Assembly: GCA_032158295.1 (NCBI GenBank)
Contig: CM063248.1
Span: forward strand, 21,973,273 to 22,037,272
Origin: Pycnopodia helianthoides
Taxonomy: Eukaryota; Echinodermata; Asteroidea; Forcipulatida; Asteriidae
DNA length: 64,000 nt
Direction: 5' to 3'
This document shows positions 1-11,200 of this stretch, piece after piece (position 1 is the stretch's first letter; every line of letters begins with the position of its first letter). The position numbers and the translations under genes are program-made. The notes beneath the pieces are model-generated. The model searched no databases and was not told the DNA's origin. It saw only the letters and a program-made list of their open reading frames with translations.

Positions 1-50
1 GTGATTTGGGGTCTTTAAATGCTGTTATCTTAACTTTGTCATTGTTTCAG

Positions 51-90
51 ACCAAAATTTCTCTGGAGGATTGCTACTGGTTTGATCTTG
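51..90 (+). other. possible 5' untranslated or upstream exon
   Basis: A 40-bp stretch bounded by a strong acceptor (CATTGTTTCAG) and a GTAATC donor, free of stops in one frame (TKISLEDCYWFDL). Joined directly to the exon at 8178 it would be out of frame with the ATG, so if real it is untranslated, or belongs to another transcript, or to an intervening exon. Nothing else supports it. Confidence 0.15.
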
Positions 91-1101
91 GTAATCAGTG
101 AGCTTTCGGTTTAAATTACCTCCCCTCAAATATTTACCAGTCCAGCAGTTTGTTTGTAAGTAGCTGCAAACATGTTGTAATTGTATATTGCCACCATTAT
201 GACAAGCTTGCCACTAGAGGGAATTGAGCAGTCTCATAGGAGTCTGACTGTGGCTGACTTGATGATGATGTATTGAACATTTCAAACATACACAGCGTAA
301 TTTGATAATTATTAGTTTTTCCAACATACTTTACATGTACATTGTATGTACCCCATAGTACAGTGTGAACCTGAACTGTGTTCGTAAATTCTAAATAACA
401 AGGTCCTTGTCTCTGTGTCAGTGTTGCCTCCACGATACATGTAGCATCATTGCCAACAACCTTTGAGGAATGAGATTTGTTTATTTGTGATACTCTAGCT
501 TAGTCCATGGAGGAATAGCTTAGTCATAGCGCATAGCGCTAGAGATGACGCATGGACATCTATCCTCCCCACTAGGGAACAATATGGAGAGAGATACTGA
601 AGTACCCTGATCACTGTTCCCTAGCCCCCTGTATGGGCAATCGACCTTTATCACTATGTTACTGCCTTCTTCATTGGGTTACCTGTTGGTTAGAACACTC
701 AAAGTGGTAATATTCACAACTTGAACAGGGGCCAGCCTATTTCCCATGCCGCTATGGTAGACTGAATGATGTTTATTTGGAAGTACAAGATTTCAAACAT
801 GTAGATGTTATTACTCAGCATTGCAAAACAATTAAAGAGACAATGTTGAATGGACTCATGATGTACAATATTCTGATAGAATACTATTCTGATAGAAAAG
901 CATGTCTGTTGTGAAGGTTAAGTGAAAAATCTCTGAGCAAATAAAATCATGTACTTTGTAAAATAATGCAGAATAGAAAGGCTCATTTCACCACAAATAT
1001 AAATGTACAATTTATGGAGTTCAAGTTAGGACTCTGTTTTGATTAAAATAACTCAAGTTTGTAGTCTCGTCATGATTAAATAAATTAAAGCAGTTTGTTG
1101 G

Positions 1102-1453
1102 TCATTTATATTTAAAATCAAAATAGGACATGGTTGTATTTTTCAGCTTTTGATTGTTAGAAACAGAGACAGATTTAATTGCAAGTCTTCTGAGCTTAAT
1201 GCTGTCTTCAGCTGTCAAGTGTTTGAAAGTGTTGAAGTCGTACAGCAGGGTTTTAGGCAGAATCAATGAATTAGGGTGTAACCAAAAACAGGGTGTGTTA
1301 CATCTTCCTCCATGGTTACATGTATGCCTAGAATTTGATGTAGATGATGGTGTCTCATTGGGATCGCCCCCGCATTGTGCAAATGTTTTACAACAAAAGT
1401 CCATCCAGACCCCTTCATGAACCAAGGAATTTGGAACCTGACATGCTTTCTGG
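1102..1453 (-). CDS. possible 3'-terminal exon of an unidentified cysteine-rich protein
   Basis: On the minus strand an open frame ends with TGA near 1102. From a usable acceptor (AATAACCAG, exon side at about 1453) it reads about 115 residues, with cysteines in FCCKTFAQCGG and TCNHGGRCNTPCF, then an amphipathic HLTAEDSIKLRRLAIKSVSV. Third codon positions are rich in C and G in parts (CTG CTG TAC GAC TTC AAC), unlike the surrounding AT-rich DNA, which hints at selection for coding. The frame extends further 5' into the inverted repeat of the neighbouring MITE, so that part is not coding. I do not recognise the family; the spacing recalls a small secreted disulfide-rich protein. It could equally be a dead gene fragment. 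No other exon was found. Confidence 0.3.
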
Positions 1454-1552
1454 TTATTAATCAATACAACACTTGTTTGTAATGTTAAGTTACATGTATA
1501 CATACACAGTAATAATATAGTGTCAAACATTTTGTTCATAGCATTACAATAA

Positions 1553-2076
1553 GGCCAAACAAAAAAAGGGCTCTGTTTCCGATTACATGTCATTTAAAAA
1601 TATTGTCGGTAGGTCGAAAAAAAAATTATTTTGCATTTTAAAAATTTATTTCGATACGATTGACGATACGTCCACGGTCGTTCATGTGTTGAGCGCAATC
1701 AACGGATTTGCACAACGAATAGTAATTTTAACTGTTGACACAAAAACCATGATGCTTTTAGTGAGAGACAATACAATTGCATTGTGGGTATTTTTCGCTC
1801 GTAGTCGAGTCGTTGGACATCGCAGGCTCAAATCACGGAGATATCTGTAAATTCTTCTTGATATGTTCTGGTTTTTATTTCAAATGTTGCCTAAAACATG
1901 GTAAATTGGTAAAAGTCTGACATTTTCTTCCAGGTAAAATAGTTTTTTTTTTTTCCCCCCTTTTTGTCCTGTTTTCACCTTGTTTTCTTCAAAGGCCGAA
2001 TAAAAAGTTTAGGGTCGCGGCGTAAAAACTAGGGTCGGTTGGGGAACCGGAAACACAACCCTTTTTTTTGTTGGCC
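1553..2076. mobile_element. Harbinger-like MITE with terminal inverted repeats
   Basis: The left end (1553-1583) reads GGCCAAACAAAAAAAGGG then CTCTGTTTCCG. The right end (2047-2076) is its imperfect reverse complement, CCGGAAACACAACCC, a T run, then TTGGCC. A TAA triplet flanks both sides (1550-1552 and 2077-2079), matching the 3-bp TWA target duplication and GGC-type termini of PIF/Harbinger elements. No transposase is present, so this is a non-autonomous copy of about 524 bp. The right subterminal part has a doubled GGGTCG motif. Class assignment is inference from the termini. Confidence 0.65.
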
Positions 2077-3250
2077 TAATCAGATTAGCTGAAATTTTTA
2101 ACTTCATGTACATTTAGGCCTACATGTACAGTACAATTTATATACTGCCATATGGTCTATATAGGTAGTTTTGAACACCTAATTAAAATCTCATTCATAC
2201 CAGATGATCAACACATTATTGAGCTACTTATCATATTCCTTGTTTTCTCCAAAGTGTCACTTTACAACTCTGCCCTTGTTGGTTGTACAGGTGTACCTGT
2301 ACTACTGTAGGTGTGTTTAGTGCAGCTTTCTTTTTGTCTCTATATCATTCTGTAATTACCTCATATGTGTACATGATGATGAACTAGGCACGAACTTAAC
2401 ATCTCCAGTCTTACCTTTCATAATGCAAAAGAATTAATACTTATAATTATTCAACCATCTTTAAAGTGCGGTACTTTACATTGTTTTAATTTGTTTTTTA
2501 TTATGATTGATTCAAACCCTCTAGTTTTTAACATACATACCATACAACAAACCTGTGGATATTTTATCAAATTCAGTGATTAAGTTACTGACAGTCACCC
2601 CCTCCCCGCCCTCCTCAAAGGACTGTAAGTCATTTTTTCCAGGATTTTTGTGCACATTAGGCTTACTTGGATTACAGAGAAAGCCATGCTTTATGTGCAG
2701 CTGTCAATTGAGATAATTGGCAGTGATTGTGGAGCTTCCAAATTGTTACTTTCCCGGAATTTGACAGTATTTCAGACTAAACTACATGTAGTTCTCTGAA
2801 GGATTGATACTATTACTGTTATGAACTTAATAGTAAGTGAGGTTTCCGTTTGAAATTAATCAATTTGTTTTATACACCAATCTTTCACTTTGTCTTGTAC
2901 ATGGGCACATGTACAGTGTGACTGGGAATGCATAAGTAATAAGTATAGATGTGGTAACCATCCAGCACTGAGTGGGTAACACAGTGTGACCCTGATCCTT
3001 ATCAGGATGTTATGATTACATTCTACATCCATGATTATACATGCATTTATGTGAAGGGCAGTAGAAACTAGTTGAGCCCTGTTCCCAGAATTTATGTTCT
3101 TAGAAAAGTGAAAAAAAAAACTATTCAGATGGGGTATACATTTACGTTTACAATGGATGTATTGAAGCGGTTGGTGTTATCGTGTGTGATGAAGAATGAG
3201 TTTTGCAATAACAAACAACTATTTCCTTTCATTATTGATGATTGTCAAAA

Positions 3251-3305
3251 AGTAATTTTAACTGTTGACACAAAAGCCATGATGCTTTTAGTTTGAGACA
3301 ATACA
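3251..3305 (+). repeat. second copy of a segment inside the 1.5-kb MITE
   Basis: About 52 of 55 bases match 1721-1775, with AGTAATTTTAACTGTTGACA shared exactly, followed by a CATGATGCTTTTAGT block. The match stops on both sides, so this is a fragment of the same repeat family or a capture of the same host sequence. Confidence 0.6.
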
Positions 3306-4024
3306 TAGATTCAGGGTTTGAGGCAGGATCAGTAAAACAATGTATAAAGAAAAAAAGAAGAAAAGAAAAGAAAGATCCCTAGAAAATAATATTAATACAA
3401 AAACAGCCAGTACTTGTACGTTTATCTCTAGGGTTCGTTTTTGTAGTTTTCTCCAGTCAATCTACATACAATTAGCCCCGAATAGGACTATATGAAAGAC
3501 CAAACAGTTGTATAATTTGTGTGGGTCAATGCGTTAGCTGTTAATTTCACAAAAAATGTTTAAGAAATAATTATTGGAAGTTTGTTTTATCAGGCACCCA
3601 TTACTTTTGTTTCGGAATTTGATGACTAATTATGACTATCAACTGTTCTTAAAGTACGTACATTTTTCTAAAGCTGTTGAATATTTGTTTTCAATAAATG
3701 TTAACATCACTGTATGTTGCCATCTCTTTACATGAATATGAGGTACATGTAACTAACCCAGTCTTCCTCCACTATTCATGTAGATGGATTCTGCTTCACA
3801 ATCAGGGTATCCATTGCATCATCAGCTACCCAAACAATGCAGGGAGACCCAGGGCTGTCTCGGGAAGCTACTCAAACACACCCACTGATAATATTTGTTA
3901 GTTTCTTGTGAAATTTCAACCATTTCAAGAAAAGTAAAATAATGCATCTCGGATTTGAATAAGTTGAGTTTGCTTTTGGTACCATTACCAGGATACGCAT
4001 ACATGTGATTTATGTCTCCATGTG

Positions 4025-4413
4025 TAGTTGGAGTAGCTCATAATGTCATGCTGCTGGCTAGTCTGAGTCAGCCAACTCTAGCCCGCTCATGAAGTGGGGT
4101 AGAGTAGAGGCAGACCTGGTGATTTGACGTCACATTCAATTGTATAAAGATGGCGACATGCAGCAACCTTCAAACAGTGTAAAATGATTATTAAACACCT
4201 TAGGAAAATTTTGCTTTAAGAATGGATGTTGGGTAGTCACAGTTGCTTAAGAAGAAAAATAATAACCTTGTGAGCATATTTTGTCATCATTTATTTTGAA
4301 AATTATTAACAGTTGAACATTGACCTTTGACAGAAGTCATAATGGTCGTTTGTCGGGACTAACTCATCATGTGACTTAAGCCTGGTTTCAATGACGAAGC
4401 CATACTCCAACTA
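4025..4413. mobile_element. possible non-autonomous inverted-repeat element
   Basis: TAGTTGGAGTA at 4025-4035 is perfectly inverted at 4403-4413, and the similarity extends weakly inwards (GCTCATAATG versus GGCTTCGTCATTG). A second inverted pair, GTGGGGTAGA near 4093 and TCTACCCCAC near 4479, overlaps the right end. No clear target duplication was found, so the ends are provisional. Confidence 0.35.
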
Positions 4414-6569
4414 AACAAAAAAAAGTCAAATAAAAACAAAACAAAAACTTAATTGATTTAGAGATTATATTGAGCAATTTCTACCCCACTGAACGAGGTG
4501 TTGTGGCCAATCGCATCATAATGGCATTCATGGTTCTAATGACTGGTAACTAAAACAATTATTAGTGTACAAACTGTGTCGTTAAAGTAATTATGTGTTT
4601 CCAGCCATAAGCAAGACTTAACTCATTGGAATAAATAAATGAAGAGACAATGTACATTGTACATGGTACAGTATGCACTTGGCATCATTGGAAGGGGAAA
4701 GGGGAATTTGTCTTTTTGCCCTGTTTTTTATTTTATTGACTGATCTAACTTAAAATGGAAAAAAATGTGAGAGCACATGTAGAATTAAAGGGACGTCTTT
4801 ATGCCTTCCTTGTTATAGGATTATTGTAGTGTAGAATGTGAAATGTGTCAGATGATGACATGGCCAGCTGGAAGTCACCCATGGTCAACTATCCAGAGCA
4901 AGTATATTGCAACGCCATCCTCATTGATAACTTGCTGTAATATGATTTATCTCGGATATTTACTGAGATAGCCGAGTTATTCTGCAGCAGTACACTACTA
5001 GAGTGACAATTTATGCGACGTTGATACAGTACAGATGGAGGAATTTTACTGGCTGAAATCCTACTACATGTATAACTTGATAATAACACTGATTGTTTTA
5101 GGTCTTTGTGTTATCAAGTTTTATTTTGTTTCAAAAAAATTGTTCATATTGAGTATCTCTCTACCCCCGAATGATAATGGATCAACATCCAATCGCAAAT
5201 ATAAAAAAAATCATCTTGCCACTACTGTAGTACTTAGTATGTTTCTGCCCCAAAAAACCACCAAAACCCATACAAACGCTAGGCGATAAAATGTCATCTG
5301 GGTTAAAAGAGCAATTGGTGTTGTTTGTTTTCATGTTGTTTGCCTGACCTTATTAGTGGCAGCCATTCTTTTACAGAGTAGGTGTGTCAGGTGCTTTGCA
5401 AACATGTAGAAAACTAAATCAGGGATAAACATTCAATTCATTAGTCGCCTTCCATAGATGTACAGTGTCCATCCATGTAATATACAAACATATGTGGCTG
5501 CATGCAGGATTATTGATGACTTTTGTACCTTAGACATATTATTAGAAAGGAACTACATGTACAGTAGTACTGTTCAATGCATTTGTTTTATATTGTACAC
5601 AATGATATTTACATGTATTTCATATGTGCAATTACATTTGACATGTAAAGACAACAAAGATCAGGTACTTTAATCTACATGTAGATGATAAAAATAGACC
5701 AATGTCTGGCTGGAGTGCTGATTTGGGATTGGATTGACACTTGATATCAATGGATGATTATACCACCATGGTGCGTTCATCACAAGTCAAGTCATTCCAC
5801 ACAGTTTGATATTAAAGAGTTGACCTTGTTCAGTGTGATAAAAACAATAAGAACTCTTGGAGGAAAATTGACCTATAAATTAATCCACTGGATGTGAAAT
5901 ATGTTTTGAATTAATATATAGCATAAGAGAATTTGACTAAATTACATGCACACTTTGACTTGTCATACATATTGCAGGAACAACCAGTAAAATAATTAAA
6001 CTATCTCAGTTTCATTTTCAAGTTCCCACAATGTCCCGCAGCAGGCAAACAATTATTCAATTCGAATTTAGTTTCTTAAGTATGTATCAGAGTGGCATGA
6101 CATTAGAGTTGTCAATTGTGACCATGACATGGTCTGTCTTATTAATCAAAGTGACAGCCTGTAACACTTTGTCACCTTAAGGATATAATTACACACTAGT
6201 AGGTCATTTGGGGACATGGGTCATAAGGAGGGCATCAGTAAGTCATCTGAGGGCATGGTTCATGTTTTAAGCAAGGTTTAAAGTAGGGCATGCCTCGTAC
6301 ATGTTCTGGTACAACATTGCATTGCGTATGTTATGGGCAAACTACTAAAATAATGTTGAACTGCTTGTAAATAATAGTATTAATGGACATTTGTAGTGTG
6401 CTGTGTCTGTCAGAAAGACACTCTTGGTGCATAGAAAAACAACTCTGCTAATGATGGCACTTAAAAGCCAAGACTGAACAAATATTTTGAAATTGGAGAG
6501 AGTGAGATATGAGGATTGGAGGTCATGCGGTATTCATTATTTACACCATCTCATGCCTACGTTATGATT

Positions 6570-7062
6570 AAGCGTGCATTTAATGGTACTATTCAGTGTG
6601 CATTTTTTGTGTGCTATTGCATGCTAGAAGTTAGAACACCATGTGCGTGCAAGCGTAGGCCGGTTGGTCGAACAGCTTAAAACTTGATGTGCGATCATTA
6701 AAAAAAGGCAGCTTATAGTTATTGCCGAGGCATCAGTGTCTTTTCACTGACGACGCTCGCTCCCTTCAGCGTTGACGATTATCATCACGCGACCGGCTAC
6801 AAACCCGCCTTTCACAGCTGTATAACGGCCTTATAGTGGATGCCATGATACAATCTTGTACATTTGGGTGATCATTTTTTCCTCCAAATGACCAAGATCT
6901 ACATGGGTGTAATATCAAACAAATAATAAATGTTTGGAATTCGTGCAAAGGAGAGAATATTTTCATTTGTTGAAGGATGGAATGTTCCATTAAACTTGGC
7001 TTCACCTCACTTGAATGGAATATTCCATCTTACAACGAATGAAAATATTCTCACCATTGCAT
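6570..7062 (+). repeat. dispersed repeat with long 3' hairpin, copy A
   Basis: The body begins with GCGTGCATTT and includes GCATTTTTTGTG and CTATTGCATGCTAGA. It ends in an inverted repeat whose arms, 6953-6991 and 7014-7052, pair at 35 of 39 positions around a 22-nt loop, followed by CACCATTGCA. A reverse-oriented copy lies at 36281-36630. The internal stretch 6690-6830 is absent from that copy. No coding capacity; the family name is unknown to me. Confidence 0.6.
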
Positions 7063-8181
7063 CATACACATGTGGCTCAGTCAAACCATTTCAAACTGAT
7101 GTCCATGTAGATGTACCATGAGTTATCACAAAAGAAGCACAATTTAATATAATGTATGTACAGGGTGTATCTACAGTGGCTACAAGGGGAAACTATTTTT
7201 AGCTCATTGTACACACAGTAGATTTCTCAATAATATATTAGCAGCTTTGTGTTACTGGATACATTTACTATGGCTACATCTACAACGTACATGTAGTACA
7301 CAACCGCCATAAAATTGTGTTTTCGGTTTGTCAGGATTTCCCAATCTCGTTATCATAGTAAGCCCACATTTGTGCATTCCACTATGATATCATAAAGCAT
7401 CATTAGAAATGATGGTATTGACAGAAACTGCACGTCCCAAGCCTCCTACGTACATACATTGCACATAATTCCAATGCCTATTATAAAGCAGGGTCAATTG
7501 AACAATTGAAGCAGAAATCATTGCCTGATCTGATATTACATAGGCATGGGGATTACCCTACATGTACTCATCATCACACCAAAATTGACATTATTAGGGT
7601 TGAAGTACTTATCAACAACTGCCTTCACTGAACAAACCATGGCTTGTGAATCGAACATGCTATACATGTTGTCGAGAAAGCATTTCCCTATTAACCTGTT
7701 TGAATTTACAAAATAAAACAAGGATTTAGATTATCTTAGCTTCTACGTTTGACAAATTGTTTGTCAGTACATTTTTTATGTCAAGCTTTTTTATTCGTGT
7801 AAAAAAAGAAAAAGTTTTTGAGAACTTGATAAAACCCAGTTTTGTAGAGCTGGATAAAACATCTACAAGTGGATTTCTTGTGCACATGGAAATGTCAGCA
7901 TTAGAGAAGCCTCATTGATAAGATGAAATCACCAGAGTTTATTCTGAATTTTTGAAACACCAAAAAGACAATATGAATTAACATTTGTGGAAATCTAAGT
8001 TCCGAGTTTTGGATGACAAATGCGGTAAAAAGTGTTACATGTACATGTAGTACAAATGTGTTTTGTAACCCCATCATCAATTAGGTTGAGAGGGGTTGGA
8101 GTAATGAGGCAAAGACCTGTGTAAGGAAGATATTGATTATTTACAACGTATTTGTTCCTTCTGTTTGTATTAACCAGGACC

Positions 8182-8295
8182 ATGGTGGACAGGGAGAGCG
8201 CACGGTCTCTTGCCCAGAGGAAACGGCGTCTGGAAATGCCGGGGGCACGACCTCGCAGTTCATTCATGGGACCAACATTCTCTGAACCAGTCAAG
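8182..8295 (+). CDS. AFF4: AFF coding exon 1 (start codon exon)
   Basis: Encodes residues 1-38. The exon itself begins at 8178 after the acceptor ending at 8177, so four untranslated bases precede the ATG, whose context GACCATGG is optimal. The reading begins MVDRESARSLAQRKRRLE and ends TFSEPVK. Vertebrate AFF1/AFF4 share the same layout: a short DR-containing start, a basic REKERRN-like stretch, then a phenylalanine-EPYK motif. The donor GTATGA follows directly in phase 0. Because an acceptor lies just upstream, at least one non-coding exon is expected further 5'. It is not securely identified here, so a longer alternative N-terminus cannot be excluded. Confidence 0.88.
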
Positions 8296-11200
8296 GTATG
8301 AACAGTACAGGAAAAGATTCCTATGAATTATTGGATGAAGTATGAGAGGATAGTAGTATTGGTAGATTGTAATAATTGACCAATTTTTAGATTTATCAAA
8401 TCAATGATGTAAGCCAAGTTGTTTTAAATCTCTGTCAGAAGCCCTTTTCACTTGACAAAAAAATTAACCAATGTCCTTTGCCACAAGTTTTACACACGAT
8501 TGCTGATTGTTTATTTGTTGTTTACTGAACATCGCACCTTTTTGCATGGGACTGATGGTGGCGTGACGCACACGCGTTTGTGCGTCTGCCTTGTGCACAA
8601 CTCTATGGCGTTTGCCAACCAGCAGCGTCTGTACGCATGCGTGAATGTAATTAACATATTTCATGGGAAGGGTCTATTAGAAAACATGTCATTTTCGTTG
8701 CTGTGAGAAAAAAACTTAAAAAACCAAACTACCTACCTATCTTATTTTTTCTGGCCTGTTACGCCAACAACATGATAAAAAAAATTGTTTTAAAAGGCCT
8801 TATCAAAGTGAGAATTTGGGCATTTAGTATGCATGATATAATGAAGGGCATTGATGGCAATTGAGTAATTCTGAGGGCATTGTGGCAATGGCACAGGGCA
8901 CCAATGGCATCGGTGCCTCCAACTATGCATCTGTCTTCTCAAGTCTTCTTAATTCTGTGGTTGATTTTCAATTGTTTCACTCTATTTCTATGAGGAACAG
9001 AGCTAAAAAGTTGCAGCGTAGTGTGAATGGATACAGCTCCAGTCAACAGTTACAACAGTTAGTCACGTCGTGATGCCAAAGGTCACAACAAAAAGTTGCC
9101 ATGAGTGCGCAGTATGGGAGATTTTGCAGGGTGTTGTTCAATAAATGATGGTTCCCTTCACATGGTGATTTTGCACATATCCTTAGTAAAAACTTCTGCT
9201 AGCGGAAGGTTTTGTCTTAGGTTCGGACCTACAACAACATTCATCAATGTTTGACAAAATTTCGCAAAGAAAGCAGGACATGTAAAAAATTACTGTCCTT
9301 TCACTTGAAGCTAATTTTTTAGTGTTTCGTAAGGAATTTTAAAGGGCTATAATGGTTCTAGCTTTCTTAGAACAAAAAAGGAAACCTCCCTAAAAATGTA
9401 TCTCATAGTTTATACATTCATCATTATGTGACTCTTAAAAATGTTGTTTATTTTGTTTTACAGACTAAAGAAGTGGATAATGATTTGCAGAACATTTTGG
9501 GCAATTTTAGTAAAATCAAGAATGAGGTGATGGACTCAAGTGCTATGCCTCACTTACTGGGCATTCCTAAAGAACCCCAGACACCTGTCGACAATAAGAC
9601 ACGCCCTCTCTTTGAATCAACTGAGATAACCTTCAAACCCAATGGACAGGTTAAGATTCCCCCAACCTCTAAACCAGCAAGTCAGTCCATCAGCAATGTT
9701 TCACAGAAAGAGCAATCTTCTGGGTCATCGTCATCTTCTAAGAAGGGTTCCCCCTTTCTAAAGAATGGACAGAAGAATAGAGAGACTTCCAAGCAGGTGC
9801 CTAAAACTAAACCAGGAGGGTCTTCTGTTTCACCTCATGTTGCTCCCACTAAAGGCTCATCTCCTTCGTTAATATCTAAAACAAAAAAGCTAAAAGATAA
9901 GGATGCAAAAGTGAATATGAAGAAAGAAAAAGATTTAGAAAAGGTTAGGGGAACAGATGGGTCCAGCAGCAGCAGTAGCAAGGGAAAACAAGGTTACAGT
10001 GCTTCAAGTGACACCAAGTGTAAATCACCTAACAAAAAAAGCACAACTCCTGTAAAAGCTAAATCATCCTCAACCAATACAAAAGCAAACTCTAAAGTTC
10101 ATTCTAAGAAAGATTTTAAAACCCCAAATGGCATTGTCAGAAATCACCTGCAGACATCTTCAGCACCATTGGGCCAAGACGTAGCAGTTTCAAAAGAAAC
10201 GGCATCAGCTGCTGTAGAAGCATCGTCTCATTCTCCACAGGAAAACAAATCAACAGACTGGTTCAAGGCTGGTGAAGATCAGGCAGACTCGGATGCAGGT
10301 CAAGAGCTCCCTACAGTAACCAGAAAGCTATTTGATGTTCCTCCTGATAGTACATCAGAAGGGAAGCCAGATATTAAGAAGGAAAAGCTGAGTGTTCCAA
10401 AGCTACAGATCCCATCACTGTGGGTAAGATCAAAGACCTATTGCCTGAATAATTCAGTGGAATATTCATTGTGCCCCCAAATTTGCCTAAATGTCTGTTT
10501 AAATCAATTGGTTTACATTATAATACATGCTTTTTGAAGTTTTACACAATTGTTATATATTACAAGGTGCTGTGGTTTTATCCGCCATAAACACAGGAGC
10601 AAGCTGCTTCTTCTCATAACGTTAAGTTTACTGGATTCTTAAACGTGCAATACACAACACACAGCCTCTCTACCTGCTCCGAATGTATGTTCCAAATACA
10701 ATCCCTGAATACCACACAGATTAATTTTGAATACATTTATAATATTGATACCCACTGCTCCATGTACATTATGTACAATTTAAGTAAAATCTTCAAGGTA
10801 CAAATGAGAGCTGAAGCAAAGTGAAGTTGATCAACTTTAACAAGTGGAGTGTATAAAGCTTGATTGTTAAATATCATGTAGACTGGACATACAGAGTTAC
10901 TGTAAAACAAGTTATCTACATTTAAAAGTGAAACATGCTAAAACTAACTACCTTTGGAAATTATTCCACTAGATGAATTTCATAAAAGTTTCAGCTCAAA
11001 GTTTCTTCAGGCAATTTTATAGTGGAACCAGATAATAAGTGTTCAGTTGGGATAACTTGAACAATATCTGTAGGTCTTGATACTCCATCTAATCCAAGCG
11101 AACAATTTGGTCAAGATCTCAAACATCCAGACAAATACATAATTTACATCATTTGGTTATTTGTTTGTATTTTTTTTTTTTAGAGATAAATGCCAATGAT

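Larger units (their letters stand above)
91..8177 (+). other. upstream region or 5' intron of the AFF gene
   Basis: About 8 kb with no recognisable gene on the plus strand. It contains the MITE, inverted-repeat and hairpin-repeat entries listed separately, a short hairpin at 572-625 (10-bp arms CTAGGGAACA and its complement), and a purine-only tract at 3346-3375. The stretch before the exon-1 acceptor is plain AT-rich DNA with ACATGT-type motifs. No TATA box or initiator that I could tie to the gene was seen. Confidence 0.55.

Noticed and set aside
572..625. Inverted repeat CTAGGGAACA / TGTTCCCTAG as a transposon
   Set aside because: Only 10-bp arms with no target duplication; kept as a simple hairpin note.
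1454..1593. N-terminal part of the 163-residue minus-strand frame
   Set aside because: It overlaps the inverted terminus of the MITE and has an acceptor-like site inside, so its ATG is unlikely to be a real start.
5035..5289. Small membrane-protein-like frame of 84 residues
   Set aside because: Hydrophobicity follows from T-rich DNA; no start context, conservation clue or splice partner.
9428..9463. Start of a 369-codon open frame at 9428
   Set aside because: The first 12 codons are intron and polypyrimidine tract; a strong acceptor ends at 9463 and AFF homology begins at 9464.
10424..10537. Extension of exon 2 to the stop near 10537
   Set aside because: A consensus donor follows 10423 and homology to AFF resumes in exon 3; the extension is AT-rich intron. 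An alternative short isoform by intron retention is possible but unsupported.
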